Source of the DNA: Planctomycetaceae bacterium
Lineage (GTDB): Bacteria > Planctomycetota > Planctomycetia > Pirellulales > UBA1268
Direction of reading: 5' to 3'
DNA: 14,295 nt
Assembly: GCA_005789975.1 (NCBI GenBank)
Contig: SXWC01000065.1
Coordinates: 1 to 14,295, forward strand
The position numbers were made by a program, and so were the translations under genes. The notes below the pieces were generated by a model. The model made no database searches. It was not told the DNA's origin and worked only from the letters and a program-made list of their open reading frames with translations. Within the stretch, counting starts at the first letter, position 1. The number at the start of each line of letters is the position of its first letter. This document shows, piece by piece, positions 6,675-12,777 of the stretch.

Positions 6675-7691
6675 TCAATCTTCCGCGCCGGCGGTGAGCC
6701 TGCGAATCCGCCGGTCGAGCGCCGCGGCACTCGACCGCACGTCAGACACGGGATCGTCGGACAGTTTCGCGATGAGCGTCGTGATCTTCGCCGGGGGGGG
6801 CTGCTTCATGTCATCAACGAGCAGGCTCACCCCCTTGAGCGCGTTGACCACGATCATCGCCCGCCGGTACCGCTCGGATTGCCCCTTTTGGTCGCCCTGC
6901 GGCGGCACGACGTCCGGGAGCTCCAGCATCTCCTCGAGTGGTCCCCAGGCTGTATCGGATCCCTGCCTCGCCAGACCGATGGCGGCGTTGAAGCGGACGT
7001 CGTCATCGGCATCCTCGATGAGTTCGGCAAGCCGGGGTCCCGTCTCGGGACCGCCGATCACGCCCAGCGCGAACGTGGCCGATGACCTGAGAGTCTTGGT
7101 TTCGCTCCGTGAGGCCGCGAGGATCGCCTTTGTCACGGGTTCGGGCTCGGCGAACGACTTGCCCGCAGCGGTGAGGTTGGAAGCGAGCACGGCGAGCGCC
7201 TCGACGGCCGCCTGCGCCGTCTGCGGATCGGCGGTGTCGGTCGCCCGCTCGAGCAGTGGCTGGGCCGCCTCGGGCACGGAAAACTCACCGAGCGCCCGGC
7301 ACAGGTAGCCGCAGAGGGTCTTCGACTGTTCGGCCGCGTGGCCGCCGCCCTGCGGGCGGCCGCTGGCAACCTCGTCGTCGAGAATGCCCGCGAGGTCAGA
7401 CACGAGTTTCACGTCGCTCTTGAGGGCGGCTCCACCCGGACCACGGAGGTCGTTGGCGAAGTTGAGGGCCACTTGCCAGCGACCCTCGTTGTTGCGGCGC
7501 AGAGCCCGCACGTAACTTTCCGGATCGTTGCCCATCTGGGCGAGCCAGTAAAATCCCCAGACGACAAACAGCCCGCAGGACACGATGGTCAGCGGAACGA
7601 CGAACAGTTGGACCAGAAACGCCGCGTTCGGCGGTTCAACGGTGGGCAGGGCGTCATCTGCCGTGAGACCGCGGCGGCTTGGTTCATTCAT
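6675..7691 (-). CDS. HEAT-repeat protein with one N-terminal membrane helix (function unknown)
   Basis: A 338-aa protein starting at ATG 7691; a TTG two codons upstream would add two residues. Neither start has a Shine-Dalgarno. After a short cytoplasmic tail with TVEPPNAAF, one strong transmembrane helix covers about 25-50 (LVQLFVVPLTIVSCGLFVVWGF). It is followed by AQMGNDPESYVRALRRNNEGRWQVALNFANDLR, an arrangement I associate with planctomycete membrane HEAT proteins. From about 125 to the end there are alpha-helical HEAT-like units, such as RSSATFALGVIGGPETGPRLAELIEDADDDVRFNAAIGLARQG, ending SDVRSSAAALDRRIRRL. HEAT units suggest a scaffold for protein partners, but no enzymatic motif is visible. 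Its start lies 25 bp from the divergently transcribed lipoate-ligase-family gene, so the two share a promoter region. Function is unknown. Confidence 0.84.
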   Translation of the reverse strand: MNEPSRRGLTADDALPTVEPPNAAFLVQLFVVPLTIVSCGLFVVWGFYWLAQMGNDPESYVRALRRNNEGRWQVALNFANDLRGPGGAALKSDVKLVSDLAGILDDEVASGRPQGGGHAAEQSKTLCGYLCRALGEFSVPEAAQPLLERATDTADPQTAQAAVEALAVLASNLTAAGKSFAEPEPVTKAILAASRSETKTLRSSATFALGVIGGPETGPRLAELIEDADDDVRFNAAIGLARQGSDTAWGPLEEMLELPDVVPPQGDQKGQSERYRRAMIVVNALKGVSLLVDDMKQPPPAKITTLIAKLSDDPVSDVRSSAAALDRRIRRLTAGAED

Positions 7692-7716
7692 GTTCAAAGT
7701 CTAGGAGGTCCGGAAA

Positions 7717-8475
7717 GTGAGTCAACGTCCTCGCGTGGACGGCCCTGCCTGCTGGCTCGATATCGACCTGCCGACCGTCGCCGAAAATCTCGCCCTCGAC
7801 GAGGCCCTCCTCGCCGAGGCCCACGACGGCCTGCTCACCGGAAAAGTGGTCCGGACATGGATGGCCCGAGAGCCCACCGTCGTGCTGGGTTCGTCGAGTC
7901 AGGTCGAGCAGGAGATCGATCTCGAGGCCTGCCGGTCCCGCGGCGTCCGGGTCTTGCGGCGGCCGAGCGGCGGGCTCACCGTCGTGCTCGGGCCGGGGTG
8001 CGTGATGTGGTCGGTGGTGGCGCCGCTCCCCGAGGCGGCTCCGTCGATCGAAAGGATCCACGCGCTGATGCTCGAACCGCTCCTCGCAGCACTCATCGAA
8101 GCGGGGAGGCCCGTCGTCCGCCGGGGGTCGAGCGACCTCGCGATCACGGTGGACGGCATCGAGAAGAAGGTCTCGGGCAACGCGCTGCGGGTGCGGCGCC
8201 AGGCCGTCCTCTATCACGGCACGCTCCTCGACGCCTTCGATCTCGACCTGATCTCGCGGGTGCTCAGGCATCCGCCGCGCGAGCCCTGCTATCGCGCCGG
8301 CCGCGAACACGCCGACTTCGTCGCCAACCTCGGCCTCGGCCGGGTGCCGCTCGAGGCCGCGGTGCGACGGGCGTTTGGAGCAGAGCAGTGCCGCGACGAA
8401 TGGCCGCGGGAGAGGGTCGCGTCACTCGTGCTCGATCGCTATCTGGATGTCGCATGGACCCACCGTCTGCCGTGA
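7717..8475 (+). CDS. Lipoate-protein ligase A family protein (BPL/LPL fold)
   Basis: A 252-aa cytoplasmic protein of the biotin/lipoate ligase-transferase fold, which attaches or transfers lipoyl or octanoyl groups to dehydrogenase and glycine-cleavage lipoyl domains. It starts at GTG 7717 behind a full AGGAGG with eight-base spacing, the clearest ribosome binding site in the window. Family marks are the opening ENLALDEALL (23-32), RTWMAREPTVVLGSSSQVEQEI, the nucleotide loop RRPSGGLTVVLGPG (81-94, usually RRxSGGG-V-hD-GN) and KKVSGNALR (150-158), whose lysine (Lys151) is the expected substrate-contacting residue. YHGTLL follows as in LplA. The GGL in place of GGG is a mild departure. LplA, octanoyltransferase LipM and LipL share this fold, so the exact reaction is uncertain. 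No lipoyl-domain substrate gene is next to it. Confidence 0.86.
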   Translation: MSQRPRVDGPACWLDIDLPTVAENLALDEALLAEAHDGLLTGKVVRTWMAREPTVVLGSSSQVEQEIDLEACRSRGVRVLRRPSGGLTVVLGPGCVMWSVVAPLPEAAPSIERIHALMLEPLLAALIEAGRPVVRRGSSDLAITVDGIEKKVSGNALRVRRQAVLYHGTLLDAFDLDLISRVLRHPPREPCYRAGREHADFVANLGLGRVPLEAAVRRAFGAEQCRDEWPRERVASLVLDRYLDVAWTHRLP

Positions 8476-8577
8476 GCCGTTCGCCGCAACACGACCTTTC
8501 CGACTGGGTTGACGGGGCGGTCTGCGTCGATGGCGCCGGATGCTCTGGATGCAAAGCGGGCGATCCGCCGGTTGATC

Positions 8578-8591
8578 GAGGCCGCGGCCTC
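8578..8591. other. 14-bp perfect palindrome before the structured leader
   Basis: GAGGCCGCGGCCTC reads the same on both strands and directly abuts the first arm of the larger leader structure. It could be a small extra hairpin of the same RNA, a protein-binding site, or chance in G+C-rich DNA. No T-run follows, so it is not an intrinsic terminator for the lipoate-ligase-family gene. Confidence 0.3.
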
Positions 8592-8710
8592 CTGTCGATG
8601 GAAGGCATTGGTGGCGGGTCGGGAAGTCGCCCACGCGACTCCTTCCTCGGGCAAACCAGCCTTTCGTCGGCGGCGGCGCCCCGGTAGGTTTCCCGACCCG
8701 ATCGACAGGA
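8590..8710 (+). promoter_or_regulatory. Candidate structured RNA (possible pseudoknot) in the leader of the 89-aa gene
   Basis: No gene is convincing between 8476 and 8747, but complementary segments are ordered. TCCTGTCGAT (8590-8599) pairs perfectly with ATCGACAGGA (8701-8710). CGGGTCGGGAA (8615-8625) pairs perfectly with TTCCCGACCCG (8690-8700). The two helices are contiguous on the 3' side and separated by a 15-nt bulge on the 5' side. Inside lies a hairpin AGTCGC-ccac-GCGACT (8625-8640). The bulge (8600-8612) can also pair with 8655-8665 inside the apical loop: GGAAGGC with GCCTTTC, including one G-U, and TGGT with ACCA. That would make a pseudoknot. The element ends 22 bases before an AGGAGG (8733-8738) and 37 bases before the ATG, where cis-regulators sit. 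I do not match it to a named riboswitch class. Alternatives are an attenuator or a protein-binding leader. Confidence 0.5.
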
Positions 8711-8747
8711 CGTCGATTCGTCAGCCCGCAACAGGAGGTTGCCTTCC

Positions 8748-9017
8748 ATGCGTCTGCACATGAATGCCGCGGATATCCGGGGCCTCGTCTCACGTCATTT
8801 CCTCAAGCTGGGCGTCGATGTCGCAGACGTCGATGACCTCCAGGAAAACATCCGCATCGACCGCGGGCGGTGCGTGGCCCGCTGCTATCGGGTGGCCGAA
8901 CTGTTCGCGATGTGGATGATCGACGTGGGCGTGCTGCAGTTTTATGACGCCGACGGCGAGATGCTGCTCACCGTGAACCTGTTCACGGAACTGCAGCCAC
9001 AGCGGGCCGCGGCCTGA
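8748..9017 (+). CDS. Small conserved-looking protein of unknown function
   Basis: An 89-aa soluble protein. ATG 8748 is chosen because AGGAGG lies nine bases upstream; an upstream TTG at 8739 overlaps the end of that site. The protein begins MRLHMNAADIRGLVSRHFLKLGVDVADVDDL, then RIDRGRCVARCYRVAELFAMWMIDVGVLQFYDADGEMLLTVNL. It has alternating helix and strand character, no signal peptide, no membrane helix and no known catalytic motif. The aromatic and charged segment FAMWMIDVGVLQFYDADGE is the most distinctive part. I believe similar proteins occur in other planctomycetes but cannot confirm it here. Its 5' leader may fold into a complex structure, which would make expression RNA-controlled. 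The next gene starts 89 bp downstream on the same strand. I cannot propose a function. Confidence 0.75.
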   Translation: MRLHMNAADIRGLVSRHFLKLGVDVADVDDLQENIRIDRGRCVARCYRVAELFAMWMIDVGVLQFYDADGEMLLTVNLFTELQPQRAAA

Positions 9018-9106
9018 TCGTGGCGGCCTGACGTCGAGGGGTTGCGGACTTCGCGGGCGGTCCGGGGGGATCGTCTGCGCAGCGGTATGGGGACGAAGCG
9101 GGGGGC

Positions 9107-10120
9107 ATGTCGATGAAGGCTCATTCAGGCCGGCCACGGCGGCTTTCGATCGTGGTTCCCGCCAGCGACATCTCCGGGCTCGAAGAGACCCTCGTCAGCG
9201 TTCTCGAGCACCGTCCCGACTCCTGCGACGTGATCGTCGCGATCAGCGTGCCGTATGACGACCCGTGGAATATCCGCGAGGAGGTCACGTTCGTCGATGT
9301 TCCGAAGGCCACCGGCATCGTTGACTGCATCAACGCGGGCGTGGCCGCGAGCACGGGCGATGTGGTTCACGTGCTCGCCGCTGGCTGGAGGGCCACCGCC
9401 GGCTGGACCGATCGGGCGATGGATCACTTCGCCAAGGACAGCGTCGGCGCGGTGGTGCCACTCGCGGTCTCGGAGAGCGATCGCGAGCAGCCAGTCTCGG
9501 CGGGCATTCGCCGCACCGCCGGAGGCCGCAGCGTGCCGGTCGTGCCGCACCGCAACTCCGGGGGCGGGATGACGATGCGGGTTTCGCCGTCGGCTCCAGC
9601 CATCGAGGCGGGTTTCTGGCGGGCCGACATGCTGGCCACCATCGGCTTGTCGAAAGCGTGCGGCGACGCTCTTGCCGCGGCCGACATGGCAGCGGCGATC
9701 ACGGCAGCGAAGTTCGACGTGGTTGTCGAGTCGGAATCACGGGTCGTGAGCGGCCCTGTGCAGCGGCACGGCGGCGGGTTCAAGGCCGGCCTCCATGCCG
9801 AACGTCTCTTCTGGCGATCGCTGCGTTGCGAACGCCTCACGCCCGCCCTGCTCGCCCACGTCGGCGAGGTGCTGCGGCACGCGGCGGCGACCGCTCCCCT
9901 GGGTACGCTCGGCATGCTCGCGGGCCGGTTTGCGGCGCTGCTGCAGATCGGGTCGTGCATGCCCCGCACGCGGCAGTTGGCTCAGCTGATGAGCCGGCAG
10001 CCGAACAGTGCCGTGGCCGGTGATGCGGAGGGCCGGATGATCCGGCTCGATGCGGCGCATGGGTCGCCGGCAAGGCCGCACGTTGATTCGCCCGCTCCCC
10101 TGCTCAAGCGGTCGGCCTGA
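9107..10120 (+). CDS. Glycosyltransferase family 2-like protein lacking a clear DxD motif
   Basis: A 337-aa protein whose first half follows the GT-A plan of family 2: RRLSIVVPASDISGLEETLVSVLEHRPDSCDVIVA (11-45), then the acceptor-side INAGVAASTGDVVHVLAAGW (75-94). In active family members the stretch after VHVL carries Asp residues (DxD) that hold the nucleotide-sugar metal; here it reads AAGW. The middle also lacks an obvious catalytic ExD. The second half (GGGFKAGLHAERLFWRSL onward) is helical, with no predicted transmembrane helix, and unlike standard enzymes. It is probably a catalytically altered paralogue or a divergent transferase. Two in-frame ATGs (9107 and 9113) follow a G-run; the first is used here, though the second has better Shine-Dalgarno spacing. 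It is the last normal gene before the tRNA and mobile region. Confidence 0.72.
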   Translation: MSMKAHSGRPRRLSIVVPASDISGLEETLVSVLEHRPDSCDVIVAISVPYDDPWNIREEVTFVDVPKATGIVDCINAGVAASTGDVVHVLAAGWRATAGWTDRAMDHFAKDSVGAVVPLAVSESDREQPVSAGIRRTAGGRSVPVVPHRNSGGGMTMRVSPSAPAIEAGFWRADMLATIGLSKACGDALAAADMAAAITAAKFDVVVESESRVVSGPVQRHGGGFKAGLHAERLFWRSLRCERLTPALLAHVGEVLRHAAATAPLGTLGMLAGRFAALLQIGSCMPRTRQLAQLMSRQPNSAVAGDAEGRMIRLDAAHGSPARPHVDSPAPLLKRSA

Positions 10121-10189
10121 ACGCGGCTCCGCCGCAGGGCCGAAGAGCCGGGCGAAACGCCGCTGCTTTCTCCGACCCGCCGCCGCTGC

Positions 10190-10195
10190 TAGACT
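10190..10195 (+). promoter_or_regulatory. Possible -10 box for tRNA-Arg
   Basis: TAGACT lies 16 bases before the tRNA 5' end, with a poor -35 (TTTCTC, 10167-10172) at 17-base spacing. It is the only A/T-containing hexamer in the stretch and is suitably placed, but the match is weak. Confidence 0.3.
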
Positions 10196-10210
10196 CTGCG
10201 GCGTGAAGTT

Positions 10211-10720
<510 letters not shown>

Positions 10721-10786
10721 CTTGCGGCTCGACAGGTCCGTGAACGGCACCGGGATGAGGACGATGTCACCCCGCCGCAGGCGCAT
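10721..10786 (-). pseudogene. MazF/PemK-like toxin N-terminal fragment joined to the integrase remnant
   Basis: From ATG 10786 the minus strand encodes MRLRRGDIVLIPVPFTDLSSRK. This matches the conserved N-terminus of MazF/PemK mRNA interferases (RRGDIVLvpFPFTDLsgsK). The homology stops abruptly after about 22 residues, where integrase sequence (ILNRD) takes over. The ribonuclease core is absent, so it cannot be a working toxin. No antitoxin gene is seen upstream on this strand. An upstream ATG pair (10799-10804) could serve instead as the start of the chimera. The abrupt change points to a deletion or recombination between a toxin-antitoxin locus and the integrase gene. Confidence 0.6.
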
Positions 10787-10804
10787 TCCCACCCTCGTCA
10801 TCAT

Positions 10805-11013
10805 AACTCAACACGGCGCGGGGGTTTGCATCAACTGTCGCCGTGCTCGATGTTTCCTGGTGAGGGGTGCGATGGCATCTTCGGCGGAGAACATTGGGGG
10901 CGGAAGCGATTGGCAGGAAAATCGCTCCCGTCCCCGATTTTCTCGGTTTCGTGGCTCGGTCGTATAGGCTAGCGCCCTCGTTGGCGGGGTTGGCACCGCT
11001 CGTAGGAGTATGC
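10805..11013. other. Intergenic region between toxin fragment and the 478-aa gene
   Basis: About 210 bp with no supported gene. It holds an inverted repeat AGCGATT (10905-10911) / AATCGCT (10920-10926) with an eight-base loop, and TATAGGCT near 10963, which could be a -10 element for the gene at 11014. The open frame of the downstream gene extends back to 10867, but that part reads as low-quality basic sequence. Confidence 0.35.
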
Positions 11014-12450
11014 ATGGATTCTTCGCTGTTTGTCACGGTTGGCCTGATCTTCCTGGTGACACTTGCCGCCGGGTACGTGCGATCTCGGTTCACCGATCGC
11101 TGCCTGCGTTCGTTTCACGGGTTCAACGTCACACTCCAGAAAACCGACGGCAAACTCGTGTGGGGCAGCATGGATCTCTCGAGCGGCGGCATGGAGTTGA
11201 CGTTTCCGCAGCGGGAGGGAGACGGCCCCCGCCTCAAGACCACCTATCTTCTCTACGCCGGCGAATACAAGCTGATCCAGGCGATCCTCCGCTATGCCGA
11301 CCGGCTCACCGAGCCCGAGCGCCGACGGCGGGATGCCGACATCGCGAGATCGTTTCACCCGGGGCCGTTGCGGCGGCTGCTTCGGCGTCTGCGGATCTTC
11401 CGCGACTCGGCCACCGATTCACTGCGCGACGTGCTGGCCCTCGTCGTCGGCCGCGTGCAGAAGATGCAGGATCGCTTTGTCGCGGCTGAAGGGGCCGACA
11501 CGTTGACGAAGCTCGGCAACAGCGTGCTCACCGAGGTCAGCAGTGCCCACGACCCGTTGCTCGAGCGGCACATCGGCCACCAGGTGGTGATCGAAGTGGT
11601 CGAGGGGGACGAAATCCACGAGCACGTCGGGATTTTCAAGGAATACTCAGCCATGTTCCTCCATCTTCTCGACGTCGAATATCCCTTCGCGTGGACGCTG
11701 GAGATCGGCCCGGACGAGAGTCTGCAATCAGGCAACGTGCACGTGGGCCGGGAGAAGGAGACGGTGAAGGTCACCAACCAGGGGGCTCGCCCCGTGCTCA
11801 TCCTGGCGGTCGAGGGCGGCGATGCCGAGCGGTCTGTCGACGCCCTGGTGGAGCCGGGCGGTGTCGTCAGCCTTTCGGTTGGCGAACCTGGCCGTCTGCG
11901 GCTCCGGATGCAGACGGTTCGCGATCTCGACATGATCGTGCCCCGCAGCCGCTCCGCCGTGCGGCATCGGGCGGAACGGGCCGCTACAGCGGAGGAGGGC
12001 GAGTCGATGTGGGACTTCGTATTCGATCTCGGCACGCTCGTTCGTCGCCGGACCGACGACGAGGAGGTCGAGGCCGACCTTCGCCGTCAGCTCGAGCAGG
12101 ATCCGCCTCCCCCGGCCGCTGCCGCGCGGCTCGGAGCGCTGCTGCTGAAGAAGCAGAACTACTCCGAGGCGGGCCGCTGGCTGCGGGCCGCCTACCAGGC
12201 CCGCGAGGCGTTGCCCGACGGGGGCCGCCGCGTGCGGATGCAACTCCGCGAACTCGCCCGCCGGCTGGCCCAACGCGCCGCCGAGCCGCCCGCAACGCCG
12301 GTCACGACGAGCCGCCGCGAGGTGTTCCTGCCACTCTCCCATCCACCGGGCGAGGCCCAGGTCGACTTCGGGGAAGCGACGATCAGGATATCTGCGGTGT
12401 TCCGAAGGATAGGACGGCCAACAATACTTCCGCATGCGTTTAACGGGTGA
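11014..12450 (+). CDS. Membrane-anchored protein of unknown function, C-terminus replaced by an IS21 IstA fragment
   Basis: ATG 11014 follows GGAG at five bases and gives 478 aa. Residues 5-21 (LFVTVGLIFLVTLAAGY) are one signal-anchor helix, followed by the basic RSRFTDRCLR. The body begins with a beta-like unit (FNVTLQKTDGKLVWGSMDLSSGGMELTF), then a charged helical part. It contains LERHIGHQVVIEVVEGDEIHEHVGIFKEYSAMFLHLLDV near 187-225, a pattern I associate with a planctomycete family without assigned function. A TPR-like hairpin (ARLGALLLKKQNYSEAGRWLRAAYQARE) lies near 370-400. From about residue 435 the sequence turns into EVFLPLSHPPGEAQVDFGEA, a hallmark of IS21 IstA transposases, then unrelated residues to TGA. 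The native end is lost, by at least a few residues. It may still be expressed; whether it functions is unknown. Confidence 0.78.
   Translation: MDSSLFVTVGLIFLVTLAAGYVRSRFTDRCLRSFHGFNVTLQKTDGKLVWGSMDLSSGGMELTFPQREGDGPRLKTTYLLYAGEYKLIQAILRYADRLTEPERRRRDADIARSFHPGPLRRLLRRLRIFRDSATDSLRDVLALVVGRVQKMQDRFVAAEGADTLTKLGNSVLTEVSSAHDPLLERHIGHQVVIEVVEGDEIHEHVGIFKEYSAMFLHLLDVEYPFAWTLEIGPDESLQSGNVHVGREKETVKVTNQGARPVLILAVEGGDAERSVDALVEPGGVVSLSVGEPGRLRLRMQTVRDLDMIVPRSRSAVRHRAERAATAEEGESMWDFVFDLGTLVRRRTDDEEVEADLRRQLEQDPPPPAAAARLGALLLKKQNYSEAGRWLRAAYQAREALPDGGRRVRMQLRELARRLAQRAAEPPATPVTTSRREVFLPLSHPPGEAQVDFGEATIRISAVFRRIGRPTILPHAFNG
12307..12390 (+). mobile_element. IS21-family IstA transposase fragment
   Basis: An 84-base remnant encodes REVFLPLSHPPGEAQVDFGEA. 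In IstA proteins this block is the entry to the DDE catalytic domain, with the Asp of QVDFGEA as the first catalytic acidic residue. Everything before and after is missing, and no IstB ATPase or terminal repeat is seen. It is in frame with the preceding 478-aa gene, so it forms that protein's tail. It marks an old IS21 insertion cut down by deletion. Confidence 0.75.
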
Positions 12451-12777
12451 CGAGCGTTCGATGGGGTGTGGCTTTGGGCTGTCTCGGCACCGATGGCTGT
12501 TTGGCGACCGCACAACAGGCCTTCCATCTTCTCTGAGCCGGATGTCGCCGCCACACCCCGGGCATTGCAGCGGGAACTCCTCGCCCACCCGGGCCATGAG
12601 CTTGGCCTTTGGCGTCGAGAGGTGTCGTAGACAGAACGATTCCGGTTTCTTGGGCGTGAGCACCGGAAGCGGCAGCGGCCTGGATCGCTGCGCTCCGGGG
12701 GGCCTGCTGGCGGGGGGGCGGCATCCCTCAAGTAGTGTACGGGCGATCACCACTCCCGTTTACTGGCCGCTCTGCCC
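12451..12777. other. Gene-free mosaic of insertion-sequence debris
   Basis: These 327 bases contain no intact gene. They hold an inverted piece of an IS91-type transposase (12535-12629), flanked by stretches of no recognised origin (12451-12534 and 12630-12777). The right part should contain the left end of the IS91 element, which normally lacks terminal inverted repeats and so cannot be delimited by eye. A TAG in frame with the transposase at 12733-12735 limits how far its start could lie upstream. Confidence 0.6.
12535..12629 (-). mobile_element. Inverted fragment of an IS91-family transposase C-terminus
   Basis: On the minus strand this encodes AKLMARVGEEFPLQCPGCGG followed by DIRL. It corresponds to AKLMARVGEEFPLECPNCGG-DIRL at 14084-14178 on the plus strand. 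At DNA level most positions agree, including GCCAAGCTCATGG and GGCGGCGACATCCG. The match continues upstream through ACGACACCTC but with a one-base indel that breaks the frame. It stops abruptly after GACATCCGGCTC. The differing residues show that it came from a related but different IS91 copy, not from recent duplication of the element on the right. Confidence 0.8.

Noticed and set aside
5291..6730. A 479-codon minus-strand frame opposite the TPR and AroE-like genes
   Set aside because: Both plus-strand genes have clear domains and the minus-strand translation has none.
8590..8710. Assignment of the structured leader to a cobalamin riboswitch, SRP RNA, RNase P RNA or 6S RNA
   Set aside because: I looked on both strands for the core motifs of these RNAs and did not find them.
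8509..8763. Possible 84-aa gene in the leader region
   Set aside because: It overlaps the start of the 89-aa gene, has an Arg-run character and no ribosome binding site, and the same DNA shows strong RNA-structure constraints.
11728..12753. A 341-codon minus-strand frame
   Set aside because: Only its short IS91-like part (12535-12629) is meaningful; the rest is antisense to the 478-aa gene and to debris.
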